64,000 nucleotides of DNA. Source: Natronohydrobacter thiooxidans. GTDB taxonomy: Bacteria; Pseudomonadota; Alphaproteobacteria; Rhodobacterales; Rhodobacteraceae. The position numbers were made by a program, and so were the translations under genes. The stretch covers positions 558,001-622,000 of the forward strand of contig NZ_MJAP01000034.1 in the NCBI RefSeq assembly GCF_001884735.1, in the 5' to 3' direction. Below are positions 51,624 through 61,470 of the stretch, one piece after another. Under the pieces are notes generated by a model. That model did not search any database. It saw nothing but the letters and a program-made list of their open reading frames with translations, and was not told the origin of the DNA. Each line of letters starts with the position of its first letter. The stretch's first letter is position 1.

Positions 51624-52916
51624 TCAGCGCTTCGGTGCTGCGGCGAGGGCGTCCTCGAAAGTGCGCAGACCGGTGCGCGGGGCCTGCACCAGCACCGCCA
51701 TATTGCCGGGCTTGTGCTCGTTGCGCAGCATTTTCACATGCGCATCGGGGATCTGGTCCCAGGGGAAGACCTCGGACATGCAGGGATCCAGACGGCGCTC
51801 GATCATCAACTGATTGGCGGCAGAAGCCTGTTTGAGATGCGCGAAATGGCTGCCTTGCAGGCGCTTCTGATGCATCCACATATAACGCACATCAAAGGTG
51901 CAGTTGAAGCCCGAGGTGCCGGCGCAGATCACGACCATGCCACCTTTCTTGACGACCAGCGTCGAGACGGGGAAGGTCGCCTCGCCCGGATGTTCAAACA
52001 CCATATCGACATTCACGCCCTTGCCGGTGATGTCCCAGATCGCCTTGCCGAATTTGCGGGCTTCTTTCAGCCAGTCATTGTATTCGGGCGTATTGACCTT
52101 GGGCAATTGGCCCCAGCAGTTGAAATCCTTGCGGTTGATCACGCCTTTGGCGCCCTGATCCAGCACGAATTGCCGCTTGCTTTCATCCGAGATGACGCCA
52201 ATGGCATTGGCGCCTGCCGTATTGGCAAGCTGGATCGCGTAAGAACCAAGCCCGCCGGAGGCGCCCCAGACCAGCACATTCTGGCCGGGCTTCAGGTCAT
52301 GGGGTTCATGGCCGAAGAGCATCCGGTAGGCGGTGGCCAGCGTCAGCGTGTAGCAAGCGGCTTCTTCCCATGTCAGATGCTTCGGGCGCGGCATGAGCTG
52401 CTGCGCCTGAACGCGGGTGAATTGCGCGAAAGAGCCGTCATGCGTCTCGTAGCCCCAGATGCGCTGCGTGGGCGAATACATCGGGTCGCCGCCATTGCAA
52501 TGCTCGTCATCGCCATCATCCTGATTGCAATGGATCACGACCTCATCGCCGACTTTCCAGCGCTTCACCGCAGATCCTACGGCCCAGACGATGCCCGAGG
52601 CATCCGAGCCTGCGATATGATAGGGCTGCTTATGGCCGTCAAAAGGGCTGATCGGCACGCCAAGCCCGGCCCAGACGCCGTTATAGTTGACGCCTGCGGC
52701 CATCACGAGGACGAGCACTTCGTGGCTGTCGATGGCCCATGTGTCCACGACCTCGACCTGAAAACTCTTGTCGGGTTCGCCATGCCGCTCGCGGCGGATG
52801 GCCCATGCATACATTTTCTTCGGCACATAGCCCAGAGGGGGCATTTCGCCGATCTCGTAGAGATCCTTTTCGGGCGCATCATAGGTTGCGATGCCGTCTT
52901 GCGTGTCCAGAGCCAT
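51624..52916 (-). CDS. ccr: Crotonyl-CoA carboxylase/reductase
   Basis: 430-residue medium-chain dehydrogenase/reductase that carboxylates crotonyl-CoA to ethylmalonyl-CoA with NADPH and CO2, the key step of the ethylmalonyl-CoA pathway for C2 assimilation. N-terminal DLYEIGEMPPLGYVPKKMYA (about 18-37), VMAAGVNYNGVWAGLG, the NADPH motif VLVWGASGGLGSYAIQLANT (about 215-234), and VDMVFEHPGEATFPVST are characteristic. The start is fixed at ATG 52916 by GGAGG five bases upstream; the in-frame ATG at 52928 would lie on that site. Confidence 0.96.
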   Translation of the reverse strand: MALDTQDGIATYDAPEKDLYEIGEMPPLGYVPKKMYAWAIRRERHGEPDKSFQVEVVDTWAIDSHEVLVLVMAAGVNYNGVWAGLGVPISPFDGHKQPYHIAGSDASGIVWAVGSAVKRWKVGDEVVIHCNQDDGDDEHCNGGDPMYSPTQRIWGYETHDGSFAQFTRVQAQQLMPRPKHLTWEEAACYTLTLATAYRMLFGHEPHDLKPGQNVLVWGASGGLGSYAIQLANTAGANAIGVISDESKRQFVLDQGAKGVINRKDFNCWGQLPKVNTPEYNDWLKEARKFGKAIWDITGKGVNVDMVFEHPGEATFPVSTLVVKKGGMVVICAGTSGFNCTFDVRYMWMHQKRLQGSHFAHLKQASAANQLMIERRLDPCMSEVFPWDQIPDAHVKMLRNEHKPGNMAVLVQAPRTGLRTFEDALAAAPKR

Positions 52917-52977
52917 ATCTGCCTCCATTATCCAGAGCCACTGCTGCGCCGCAGAAATTCATGCGGCGCTTGCAGCA

Positions 52978-53006
52978 TGGATAGAATTGGTCGCGCAATA
53001 ATGCAA
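52978..53006 (-). promoter_or_regulatory. Candidate sigma-70 promoter of ccr
   Basis: On the minus strand TTGCAT (53006-53001) and TATCCA (52983-52978) are separated by 17 bases, about 60 bases before the ccr start, in the most AT-rich part of the gap to the acyltransferase gene. Confidence 0.4.
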
Positions 53007-53049
53007 CCCTAATCTGACACGATTTGTAATTTTATGTCTTGGGGCGCAT

Positions 53050-54471
53050 TCAGCTTTCAGGGTCGTCAAGGCGTGTGGTTTCGGCAGGCGCGATCCCCGG
53101 CGGCGCATCACAGCGCTGCAGCACAGAGGCGGCGTAAAAGCCCAGAAGGTCTTCCTGACCGGGGGATATGTTGATCTTCTGGGGCCTGCGCTGGATCAGC
53201 CCGCGCTGTTCCAGCGCGGCAAGGCCGTCGGTTAAAACATTGTTATCCTGTCCATTCTCCAGATGCAGCCAAGCGTGCCGCGCGATGAGATCGGCTTTGA
53301 GCGCGGCGCAGGCGGTCTCCAGTTCCGCAGTGCTGGCGGTCCCGCCGGAGCGTACCAGCGCGGCAGCAACGAATGGCACCGGCAGGACCGGTACTGCGGC
53401 GCGGATGCGCTCCATCAGGGTTTCGGCTAAAGTTTCGGTGCTGGCATCGGGTTGTTGCGTCAGAAAGTCGCGCAGCGAGAGCGGCGCGCCGTAGCAGACC
53501 GCCGCGTAACCGAAAGGGATGAAACGGCGGCGGAATTTCTGCCACAGGATGCGCAGGCCATTGCCGATCACCACCCGGACACGGACGGGAAAACGGCGGA
53601 TTCCCTTCATCCCGGCCTCGATCAGGATGCGGTCTTCAAGAATCCGGTCGTAATTCAGCGCGACCGGGACAAAGACCACATCGGCACTGTCCGAAATATT
53701 GTAGCCGCGCACGATATAATGCAGCAACCCGCGCTTGGCCGGGCCGACCATGCCATTGAGGCTGAGCCCGCCTTCGGGGAAAATTGCCTGTGTGGTGCCT
53801 TGCTGGATCGACATCTGCACATAACGCGCCAGAATCGCGCGATAGAGCGGGTTCGAATAGCGCCGCCGGATGAAATAGGCTCCCATCGCCCGGATCAGCG
53901 CCTTGAGCGGCCAGACCCGCGCCCATTCGCCCACCGCGTAGCTGAGGGCCGAATGGCTGGAGGCGAGCCAGGTGATCAGTACATAATCCATATTCGAGCG
54001 GTGATTCATCACGAAGACCACTGCCGCGCGGCTGTCGATCTGTGCCAGCGCAGGCGTGTCCGCGCCGCCGATTCGCACCTTGTAGAGCCCCTGGCTGACT
54101 CTCTGCGCCAGTTTGATCGCAAAACCGAAATAGGTCGCGGTCGAAAACCCCGGCACGATCTCGCGCGCATAGGAGCGGGCTTTCTCGAAGGCGACATTCG
54201 GCGGCACGCTTTCGGCGCTGGCATATTCGCGCACCGCTTCCATCACCTGCGGGTCGTAGATCAGGCGCGTGACCTGATCCTGCCTGCGCATGATCTTGAA
54301 GGGCTCGATGGGGCGTTGCAGCCTTGTGTTCAGCCGCTCGACCGCCCGTTCCATCCGCCGCCGGAAGAACCAGCGCACCGAGGGGAACAGGAAATGCGAC
54401 GCGAAGGTGACTGTCGCAAAACCAAGGATCAGGACAAGTGCCCAATAGGGCAGTTCAACGGTCTGGAACAT
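53050..54471 (-). CDS. PlsC/PlsB-like glycerolipid acyltransferase
   Basis: 473-residue acyltransferase. An N-terminal membrane helix (about 8-30) precedes the acyltransferase domain: motif I VMNHRSNMDYVLITWL (HxxxxD, about 152-167), the FIRRRYSNPLYRAILARYVQ region (about 196), motif III IFPEGGLSLNG (about 225-235) and motif IV VVFVPVALNYDRILED (about 257-272). The conserved Arg-rich central part resembles glycerol-3-phosphate acyltransferases of the PlsB/DHAPAT type more than short PlsC proteins. The C-terminal 120 residues are a helical extension. It is involved in phospholipid assembly; substrate not certain. Confidence 0.85.
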   Translation of the reverse strand: MFQTVELPYWALVLILGFATVTFASHFLFPSVRWFFRRRMERAVERLNTRLQRPIEPFKIMRRQDQVTRLIYDPQVMEAVREYASAESVPPNVAFEKARSYAREIVPGFSTATYFGFAIKLAQRVSQGLYKVRIGGADTPALAQIDSRAAVVFVMNHRSNMDYVLITWLASSHSALSYAVGEWARVWPLKALIRAMGAYFIRRRYSNPLYRAILARYVQMSIQQGTTQAIFPEGGLSLNGMVGPAKRGLLHYIVRGYNISDSADVVFVPVALNYDRILEDRILIEAGMKGIRRFPVRVRVVIGNGLRILWQKFRRRFIPFGYAAVCYGAPLSLRDFLTQQPDASTETLAETLMERIRAAVPVLPVPFVAAALVRSGGTASTAELETACAALKADLIARHAWLHLENGQDNNVLTDGLAALEQRGLIQRRPQKINISPGQEDLLGFYAASVLQRCDAPPGIAPAETTRLDDPES

Positions 54472-54604
54472 AAGGCTAATCTTGCAGGAAACTGACGCGG
54501 GGTAAATGGCTCATCAGCATCTCTGTGCCCGGATAGGGATGCACGAGGCGCGGTGCAAGCCGTTGAAATAGCGCAAGGCTTTCGCGGAGAGCGCCGGACA
54601 TGAA

Positions 54605-54633
54605 AAAGCCCCGGACGCGCGGTCCGGGGCTTT
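54605..54633 (-). terminator. Rho-independent terminator of ndk
   Basis: AAAGCCCCGGAC (54605-54616) pairs with GTCCGGGGCTTT (54622-54633). On the minus strand the hairpin is followed by TTTTTCA, 30 bases after the ndk stop. Confidence 0.9.
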
Positions 54634-54662
54634 CTCCTCATTCCCTCCAGAGGGTGCGCAGG

Positions 54663-55085
54663 TCAGCCGACCAGTTCCAGCCCGGAGAAGAAATATGCGA
54701 TTTCCTGTGCAGCCGTTTCCGGTGCGTCCGATCCATGGACCGAGTTTTCGCCGACCGATTGCGCGAATTCGGCGCGGATCGTGCCGGGGGCCGCATCGGC
54801 GGGGTTGGTCGCGCCCATCACTTCGCGGTTCTTGGCGATTGCGCCTTCACCTTCGAGAACCTGCACGACAACCGGCGCGGAGGCCATGAATTCGCACAAT
54901 TCGTCATAGAAGGGGCGCTCGGCATGAACCTCGTAGAACTTGCCCGCTTGTGCCTTGCTCAGGTGGATGCGCTTTTGCGCGACGATGCGCAGGCCCGCTT
55001 CCTCGAATTTGGCATTGATCTTGCCGGTCAGGTTGCGGTTGGTTGCATCGGGTTTGATGATAGACAGCGTGCGCTCGACGGCCAT
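54663..55085 (-). CDS. ndk: Nucleoside diphosphate kinase
   Basis: 140-residue enzyme that transfers the terminal phosphate between nucleoside tri- and diphosphates through a phosphohistidine. [21 protein letters not shown] (nucleotide/phosphate contacts), [20 protein letters not shown] (about 83-102), and the active-site histidine in [17 protein letters not shown] (about H117) are all canonical. ATG 55085 is the family start. It is followed by a strong terminator. Confidence 0.98.
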   Translation of the reverse strand: MAVERTLSIIKPDATNRNLTGKINAKFEEAGLRIVAQKRIHLSKAQAGKFYEVHAERPFYDELCEFMASAPVVVQVLEGEGAIAKNREVMGATNPADAAPGTIRAEFAQSVGENSVHGSDAPETAAQEIAYFFSGLELVG

Positions 55086-55169
55086 GTGATATTCTCCAGA
55101 AATACTGTCAGGGCAGGACTTGCCCAAGCCGCGCAGCCCTTAGCATGGCGGCGGGTCGGTGAAAAGACG

Positions 55170-56549
55170 TCACGCGACGACGATCTGCCCCCAGAGATCA
55201 TATTCGCCCGCCTCATCGACCGTGACATTGACGATATCGCCCGGTGCCAGCCCCTCGGTCCCCTCGTCGATGAAGAGATTTCCGTCAATCTCGGGCGCAT
55301 CGGCTTTGGTGCGGCAGGTGGCGATGCCATCAGTGTCGATCTCATCCACGATGACCTGCAGGGTTTGCCCCACTTTCGCGGCGAGTTTGGCCTCGGAAAT
55401 CGCTTGCGCCTTTTCCATGAAGCGCGCCCAGCGCTCGGCCTTCACCTCATCGGGCACATGGTCGGGCAGGGCGTTCGAGCGCGCGCCTGCGACGTTTTCA
55501 TATTGAAAACAGCCCACACGGTCGAGTTGCGCTTCATTCATCCAGTCCAGAAGGTGCTGGAATTCGGCCTCTGTCTCGCCGGGGAAGCCCACGATGAAGG
55601 TCGAGCGCAGGGTGATATCGGGGCAGATCGCGCGCCATTCCGCGATCCGCTCCAGCGTTTTTTCACCCGCTGCCGGACGGGCCATGCGGCGCAGGACATC
55701 GGGGTGGGAATGCTGGAAGGGGATGTCGAGATAGGGCAGCACCAGCCCGTCCGCCATCAGCGGGATCAGATCGCGCACATGGGGGTAGGGGTAGATGTAA
55801 TGCAGCCGCACCCATGCGCCCAAGCTCCCCAGATCGCGCGTGAGATCGGTGATATGGGCGCGGTGGCCCCTGGCCTCGGCATGTTTGATATCGACGCCGT
55901 AAGCCGATGTGTCCTGAGAGATGACCAGCAATTCCTTCACCCCGGCACCGACCAGCTTTTCGGCCTCGCGCAGCACCGCATGGGCGGGGCGCGAGACCAG
56001 CCGCCCGCGCATATCGGGGATGATGCAGAATTTGCATTTGTGGTTACAGCCCTCGGAGATCTTGAGATAGCTGTAATGGCGCGGCGTCAGGCTGACCGAT
56101 TGCGCGGGCATCAGGTCGATGAACGGGTCCGGGCTTGGCGGCACGGCCCCATGCACCGCATCCAGCACCTGCTCGTATTGATGCGGGCCCGTGACGGCCA
56201 GCACTTTGGGGTGCGCGCCGGTGATATAGTCGGGCTCTGCCCCCAGACAGCCGGTGACGATCACACGCCCATTCTCGGCCAGCGCCTCGCCAATCGCCTC
56301 AAGGCTTTCGGCCTTGGCGCTGTCGAGAAAGCCGCAGGTGTTGACGATCACCGCATCGGCGCCTGCGTAATCGGCGCTGATGCCGTAGCCTTCGGCGCGC
56401 AGGCGGGTCAGGATGCGTTCGCTATCCACCAGTGCCTTGGGGCAGCCAAGGCTGACCATGCCGATGGTCGGCTGGCCCGCGCGGGGGGTGTCGGACAGGC
56501 GCGCGCGGGGCGCAAGGTCGGGGCGGAGATCGGGCGGGTTTGTGCTCAT
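55170..56549 (-). CDS. rimO: Ribosomal protein S12 methylthiotransferase RimO
   Basis: 459-residue radical SAM enzyme that methylthiolates Asp89 of ribosomal protein S12. The N-terminal domain binds a second cluster through cysteines in [26 protein letters not shown] and [13 protein letters not shown]. The radical SAM motif is CNHKCKFC (CxxxCxxC, about residue 150), and a TRAM domain closes the protein ([20 protein letters not shown]...). ATG 56549 ([10 protein letters not shown]) is preferred; the open frame to 56600 has no family similarity. Confidence 0.95.
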   Translation of the reverse strand: MSTNPPDLRPDLAPRARLSDTPRAGQPTIGMVSLGCPKALVDSERILTRLRAEGYGISADYAGADAVIVNTCGFLDSAKAESLEAIGEALAENGRVIVTGCLGAEPDYITGAHPKVLAVTGPHQYEQVLDAVHGAVPPSPDPFIDLMPAQSVSLTPRHYSYLKISEGCNHKCKFCIIPDMRGRLVSRPAHAVLREAEKLVGAGVKELLVISQDTSAYGVDIKHAEARGHRAHITDLTRDLGSLGAWVRLHYIYPYPHVRDLIPLMADGLVLPYLDIPFQHSHPDVLRRMARPAAGEKTLERIAEWRAICPDITLRSTFIVGFPGETEAEFQHLLDWMNEAQLDRVGCFQYENVAGARSNALPDHVPDEVKAERWARFMEKAQAISEAKLAAKVGQTLQVIVDEIDTDGIATCRTKADAPEIDGNLFIDEGTEGLAPGDIVNVTVDEAGEYDLWGQIVVA

Positions 56550-56600
56550 GGGCGGCATATAGGCGTGTCGGGCGGTGCGGGAAACCCTATCTTTCGCCAA

Positions 56601-57590
56601 TCAGGCGGGTTTCTCGGCAAGGATGAGATTGTAGGTGATGCTGGCCTCTGACCTGCCCGTGTTTGGCGTCGTCCCCTCTATGGCAAAGGGACCGGTCAGA
56701 CCGGCTATCGCGTTGCCAAGCAGATATTTCGGCATCAGATAGCGCAGGGCAGCGTATTTCGGCGTGGTCAGGAGTTTGACTGCCCGCGCCTGATATTTGC
56801 GCATGCAGGCGATGCTGTCGCGGGTCAGGTCTTGACTGCGCAGCACCCGCAGGCCCGCGCGTTCAAGCGCAGCTTCCCAGTCGGCGCAGCGCCAGAACCC
56901 GCTGGTGACGGCCATGCTCACTTCGAACAGGCGCGAGGCGGTGATCACATCCTCGGGGGCGGCATCGAAATCCGGACGCCGGAAACCGTCATACATGACG
57001 AAGCGCCCACCGGGGACAAGTGCTGCAGCAATATGTCTTGCGGCCCTGTCGGGATCGCTCGCGTAGCACAATGTCTCGATCGCAAAAACGAGATCGACTC
57101 CATAAAGCGACTCGGGCACATCTTCATAGCTTGCCTGAGTGAAGCTGACATTGCTGCGCGCGCGGGCAGCTTTGCGGGCGGTTTTGACATGCTGCGGCAG
57201 CAGATCGAGGCCGGTAATTCGGACGTCCTGATGCATATCCGCCAAGCTCAGCGCATTGAAACCCATCCCGCTGCCCAGTTCGAGGATATTGCGTGCGCCG
57301 ATCTGGCGGATCTGGTCGCTGACTTCGCGTATCTGGGTGAAATGGCCGTCAGGGTCGAAATGACCGTCGGGGTTGAGGGAGATATGCATACATCCGCGAT
57401 GCGAATTCAGCCGCAGATATCCGTGTTTCGACTGCGCGTAATAGGGTTTGAGGATATCTCTGCCGGTATCTCGCAGGATGCGGTCGATGCCGAAATGCGT
57501 ATCAATCAGCCGCAGCGCATGCGGCATCTCGATGCTGAATGGCGTTGTTTCAGCATGCGGGCGGGTCTGGTCCTGCTGTAGATGAGTCAT
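56601..57590 (-). CDS. Class I SAM-dependent methyltransferase
   Basis: 329-residue Rossmann-fold methyltransferase. Motif I NILELGSGMGFNALSLAD (about 95-112), motif II ITGLDLLPQHVKTARKAA (about 119-136), and a motif IV-like VDLVFAIETLCYA (about 159-171) suggest relatives such as tocopherol/cycloartenol-type methyltransferases; the exact substrate is unclear. ATG 57590 is used. The 255-bp gap upstream (57591-57845) holds no clear gene, only a promoter-sized space before the convergent-strand nucleotidyltransferase. Confidence 0.82.
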   Translation of the reverse strand: MTHLQQDQTRPHAETTPFSIEMPHALRLIDTHFGIDRILRDTGRDILKPYYAQSKHGYLRLNSHRGCMHISLNPDGHFDPDGHFTQIREVSDQIRQIGARNILELGSGMGFNALSLADMHQDVRITGLDLLPQHVKTARKAARARSNVSFTQASYEDVPESLYGVDLVFAIETLCYASDPDRAARHIAAALVPGGRFVMYDGFRRPDFDAAPEDVITASRLFEVSMAVTSGFWRCADWEAALERAGLRVLRSQDLTRDSIACMRKYQARAVKLLTTPKYAALRYLMPKYLLGNAIAGLTGPFAIEGTTPNTGRSEASITYNLILAEKPA

Positions 57591-57845
57591 AATTCGTCCT
57601 GTGAAACACAGGTCAGTAACAGGGTTTTCTGGTTGCTGCAATCTTGCTGCCCGGCGCTGGCGACAAGACCTGCAGTATTGCGCTGATCGGTGACAGTCTG
57701 CTCTGCCCCGTGCCACCCAAAGATGCCTTGCCACAAGCAGAGCATCCATGCTCGCAACTCGCGGGGCTACGTCCGCGGAAAGCCCCTGTCTGCACGATAT
57801 CGCAGCCAAGTCATTCTGCCGTGTCAGACCAGTTGCAACACATGA

Positions 57846-58436
57846 TCACCGCAGTCTTGCGCGCCAGTTTGCCCAATCTTCGGGCGTATCCAGATCATCA
57901 AGCGCGCGCGATCCCGGTAGTGGATGCCAGCGCGGTGGATGCGCCCGCAGCAAATTGCGCGCCCCGGTATCGCCCGACAGCCGCATTATTTCAGGAAACA
58001 GTGCACGGGGCAGAATGGTCGGATGGCCGGGGGTCAGGTGCGGATCACAGGCGCGCAGGGGCTGGTCGGGGTGGCGGGCCTGATCGGTGATCAGCGCGCG
58101 CATGTCCTGGGCGGTGATATCGGGCATATCGGGCAGGGCGATCATCAGGGCCGTGACAGTCAGCCCTGTCGCCCATCGCGCGCCTGTGCGCAACGAGGCG
58201 GCCATGCCCTCGGCCGCGTCGGTGACGGTCAGGCAGGTCAGGGGCAGCCCTGCCACCGCCTCTGCCCGTGCGCGATCGCCGGGGCGCAGGGTAACGGCAA
58301 CATGCGGGCTGGCCACCAGCGCACGCTGCGCTATCACCCGCAAGACAGCCTCGCCCCCGACCGTTTCAAGCAGCTTGTCACCGCCGCGCATGCGGCGCGA
58401 TGCTCCTGCAGAGGGCAGAAGGATCGCGCAGCTCAT
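57846..58436 (-). CDS. Nucleotidyltransferase, MobA/MocA-like
   Basis: 196-residue NTP-transferase-like protein. The N-terminal nucleotide-binding loop ILLPSAGASRRMRGGDKLLE (about 5-24) and the LMIALPDMPDITAQDM segment (about 97-112) match MobA-like molybdenum cofactor cytidylyl- or guanylyltransferases; the usual metal-binding DMP aspartate is present. GHPTILPRALFPEI and RALDDLDTPEDW near the end are also typical. It lies three bases downstream of livM on the same strand, so it may be the last gene of that transcript. Cofactor specificity cannot be told. Confidence 0.85.
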   Translation of the reverse strand: MSCAILLPSAGASRRMRGGDKLLETVGGEAVLRVIAQRALVASPHVAVTLRPGDRARAEAVAGLPLTCLTVTDAAEGMAASLRTGARWATGLTVTALMIALPDMPDITAQDMRALITDQARHPDQPLRACDPHLTPGHPTILPRALFPEIMRLSGDTGARNLLRAHPPRWHPLPGSRALDDLDTPEDWANWRARLR

Positions 58437-58439
58437 GGC

Positions 58440-59744
58440 TCAGCGCTCCGGGATCAGCCCGCGCGGCGCGAAGCGCAGCATCAACAGAAGTGCCACCCCC
58501 ATGGTCAGCAGCCGCATATAGGCCGCCGAATCCAGCAAGTGCCGACGCAGGGCCGAGCTGTCCGCCATGCCTGATGTGATCAGATCCATGAACCAGCGTC
58601 CCGCCGGTTCGACCTGCACCCAGAGGAACCAGATGACAAAGGCACCCAGCACCGAGCCCCAGTTATTGCCCGACCCGCCCACGATCACCATCACCCAGAT
58701 CAGGAAGGTGAAGCGCAGGGGTTCATAGCTGCCCGGCGTCAACTGGCCATCCATCGACACCATCATCGCGCCCGCCAAGCCGCAGACCGCCGAGCCCAGA
58801 ACGAAGATCATCAGATGGCGGCGGGTGACATCCTTGCCCATGGCGCGGGCCGAGATTTCATTGTCGCGGATGGCGCGCATCATCCGGCCCCAGGGCGAGT
58901 TCAGGGCGCGTTCGGCCAGCCAGATCAGCAGGCCCAGAACCAGCGTGAAGAGGGCCGCATAGCCAAGGCCGGACAGGACCGAGGCGGTTTGTGACACGCT
59001 CCAGCCCAAGCTTTCGGCCAGCGACTGCACCCAGGGCAGGGGCTGCAATTCGATGGGCCGGGCGACCGGGCGTTCAATGCCGGTGACGTTATTGACGCCC
59101 CGCGCCAGCCAGCGTTCATGTTTCAGCACGGCGATCACGATCTCGGAAATCCCCAGCGTCGCGATGGCCAGATAATCCGAGCGCAGGCCCAGGCTGACCT
59201 TGCCCACCAGCCAGGCGACCCCGGCGGCGAAGACGGCCCCCACGGGCCAGGCCAGAATCACCGGCAGTCCTGCGCCACCCAGATACCCCTCGGAGGCCGG
59301 GTTCACCGCCTGCACCGCCTGTTTGGCCGGCGCAAAGACCTGACTGGTGATGAGCCAGCCCACGACCAGCACGGCGAAGATCGCGAGCCCGCGCAATTTG
59401 CTGGGGGCCATGCGTTTGTAGACCGCGACCGCGGCCAGGATCGTCGCGACGCCCAGCATCAGCCCCAGCAGGATACCAAGACCGCCTGCGGCCCATGCCT
59501 CGGGCACCGGCGGCTGCGCGATCAGCACCACGGCCAGGCCACCCACGGCGGTGAAACCCATGATCCCCACATTGAACAGGCCCGCATAGCCCCATTGCAT
59601 GTTCACGCCCAGAGCCATGATGGCCGAAATCAGGCTCATGTTCAGGATCGTCACTGCAAGCTGCGGGCTCTGGAACATGGCGACCATCGCCAGCACCACC
59701 AGCATACCGGCGAAAAGACCCAGATCGCGCGCGGTCAGGCTCAT
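58440..59744 (-). CDS. livM: Branched-chain amino acid ABC transporter permease LivM
   Basis: 434-residue inner-membrane permease with about nine to ten helices. Signature segments: LGVNMQWGYAGLFNVGIMGF (about 44-63), SDYLAIATLGISEIVIAVLK (about 189-208), and the ATPase-contact loop MMRAIRDNEISARAMGKDVTRRHLM. A long insertion (about 80-150) makes it larger than Escherichia coli LivM. ATG 59744 overlaps the livH stop by four bases (ATGA). Confidence 0.93.
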   Translation of the reverse strand: MSLTARDLGLFAGMLVVLAMVAMFQSPQLAVTILNMSLISAIMALGVNMQWGYAGLFNVGIMGFTAVGGLAVVLIAQPPVPEAWAAGGLGILLGLMLGVATILAAVAVYKRMAPSKLRGLAIFAVLVVGWLITSQVFAPAKQAVQAVNPASEGYLGGAGLPVILAWPVGAVFAAGVAWLVGKVSLGLRSDYLAIATLGISEIVIAVLKHERWLARGVNNVTGIERPVARPIELQPLPWVQSLAESLGWSVSQTASVLSGLGYAALFTLVLGLLIWLAERALNSPWGRMMRAIRDNEISARAMGKDVTRRHLMIFVLGSAVCGLAGAMMVSMDGQLTPGSYEPLRFTFLIWVMVIVGGSGNNWGSVLGAFVIWFLWVQVEPAGRWFMDLITSGMADSSALRRHLLDSAAYMRLLTMGVALLLMLRFAPRGLIPER

Positions 59745-60751
59745 AGCACTTTCCCCTTGAAGATACCGGTCGGGCGGAACAGGAGCACGATCACGAGGAT
59801 CGCGAAGGTCACGGCGAATTTGTAATCCACCGGCAGAAGCTGCATCATCGCGCTTGGTTCCATCCCCTCGGGCGCGAGATAGGAGAAGACCCGCCGCCAG
59901 GCAAAGGTGATACCCATCTCCGCGAAAGCGACGACATAGGCCCCCACAATCGCCCCGATCGGCGAGCCGAGCCCGCCAAGGATGGCGGCGGCAAACATCG
60001 GCAGCAGAAGCTGGAAATAGTTGAAGGGGCGGAAGCCCTTGTCCAACCCGTAAAGCGTGCCCGCCAGCACCAAGAGGATCGCGGTGATCACCCATGTGAT
60101 GCGCACCACACGTTCGGGATTGATGCCCGACAGCAGCGCCAAGTCCTCGTTATCGGAATAGGCGCGCATCGATTTGCCCGCGCGGGTACGGTTCAGGAAC
60201 CAGAACAGCACCACCATGACCACAAGTGCGGTGACAATGGTGACCGCCTGCGCCGAGCGCAGCGCCATGCCCTCAGTCAGCCCGGTCCAGTCGCGGAACT
60301 CGCGCACCGTGAACAGGAAGCGCCCGCCATCTTCAAACCGCGTCTCGCCCACGCCCATGAACAGCCGCGTGATCCCGTTGGTCACGAACATCACGCCAAG
60401 GCTGGCCATCACGAAGATCATGGGCTTCGCTTTCACCTTGCGATAATAGCGATAGACCAGCCGGTCTGCGGCCAGCAGATAGGCGGCCAGAACCAGAATC
60501 CCGAAAGGAATCGCCAGAAGCGCGGTCGGCAACGGGTCTATGCTGATGCCCCGCGCCTGCAGGAACCATGTGCCGCCAATGACCGCGGCGGTCCCCAGCG
60601 CCATCGTGTCGCCATGGGCGAAATGGGCAAAACGCAGGATCGAGAAGATGAGCGTGATCCCCAGCGCGCCCAGCGCCAACTGGCTGCCATAGGCGAGCGC
60701 GGGGATGAGCATGAAATTCGAGACGCTGACCAGCGCGTTGAGCGGTTCCAT
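59741..60751 (-). CDS. livH: Branched-chain amino acid ABC transporter permease LivH
   Basis: 336-residue permease, partner of LivM. GALGITLIFSILRFAHFAHGDTMALG (about 27-52; key residues FSILRFAHFAHGD) and MRAYSDNEDLALLSGINPERV (ATPase-contact loop, about 195-215), with GGLGSPIGAIVGAYVVAFAE near the C terminus, are typical. Eight to nine helices. Five bases separate it from livF upstream. Confidence 0.94.
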   Translation of the reverse strand: MEPLNALVSVSNFMLIPALAYGSQLALGALGITLIFSILRFAHFAHGDTMALGTAAVIGGTWFLQARGISIDPLPTALLAIPFGILVLAAYLLAADRLVYRYYRKVKAKPMIFVMASLGVMFVTNGITRLFMGVGETRFEDGGRFLFTVREFRDWTGLTEGMALRSAQAVTIVTALVVMVVLFWFLNRTRAGKSMRAYSDNEDLALLSGINPERVVRITWVITAILLVLAGTLYGLDKGFRPFNYFQLLLPMFAAAILGGLGSPIGAIVGAYVVAFAEMGITFAWRRVFSYLAPEGMEPSAMMQLLPVDYKFAVTFAILVIVLLFRPTGIFKGKVL

Positions 60752-60756
60752 CAGCC

Positions 60757-61467
60757 TTATCCCCCCAGAAACGATTTGCGCACATCCGGGTCGGCCAGAA
60801 GTGCCTGCCCGGTATCGGTGTAGCGATTGGCGCCTTGCACCAGCACATAGCCTTTGTCAGCGATTTCAAGGGCTTGCCTGGCGTTCTGTTCCACCATCAG
60901 GATGGAGATACCGGTGCGCGCGATCTCGATGATGCGGTCGAACAGCTCATCCATGACAATCGGGCTGACGCCTGCGGTCGGCTCGTCCAGCATCAGCACC
61001 GAGGGTTTGGTCATCAGCGCGCGGCCCACAGCGACCTGCTGGCGCTGCCCGCCCGACAACTCGCCCGCCGCCTGCTTGCGCTTGTCGCGCAGGATCGGGA
61101 ACAGCTCGTAAATCTGCTCCATCGTCTCGCGGATATCATCGGTGCGGATAAAGGCCCCCATTTCGAGGTTCTCTTCCACGCTCATCGAGGGAAAGATATT
61201 GTTCGTCTGCGGGACAAACCCCATGCCCTTGGACACACGCGCCTGCGGAGTGAGCGCCGTGATATCCTCGCCATTGAGTCGCACCTGACCTTCGCGGATT
61301 TTCAGCATTCCGAAAACCGCTTTCATCGCCGTGGATTTGCCCGCGCCATTCGGCCCGACGATCACGGCGATCTGGCCCTTTTCGACGGCGATGGTGCAGC
61401 TATGCAGGATATCCGCGCCGCCATAGCCGCCGGTCATCATGTCGCCTATCAGGAAAGGCTCTGCCAT
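60757..61467 (-). CDS. livF: Branched-chain amino acid ABC transporter ATPase LivF
   Basis: 236-residue ATP-binding protein. Walker A VGPNGAGKSTAMKAVF (about 38-53), Q-loop FVPQTNNIFPSM, signature GELSGGQRQQVAVGRALM (about 137-154), Walker B LMLDEPTAGVSP and the H-loop position ILMVEQNARQAL (the usual LivF Q variant). A three-base gap separates it from the upstream secreted-protein gene. Confidence 0.94.
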   Translation of the reverse strand: MAEPFLIGDMMTGGYGGADILHSCTIAVEKGQIAVIVGPNGAGKSTAMKAVFGMLKIREGQVRLNGEDITALTPQARVSKGMGFVPQTNNIFPSMSVEENLEMGAFIRTDDIRETMEQIYELFPILRDKRKQAAGELSGGQRQQVAVGRALMTKPSVLMLDEPTAGVSPIVMDELFDRIIEIARTGISILMVEQNARQALEIADKGYVLVQGANRYTDTGQALLADPDVRKSFLGG

Positions 61468-61470
61468 CGC

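Noticed and set aside
57591-57845. Possible extension of the methyltransferase frame or a small gene in the gap
   Set aside because: The in-frame extension to 57809 has Arg/Ala-rich composition without family similarity, and no other frame shows codon bias.
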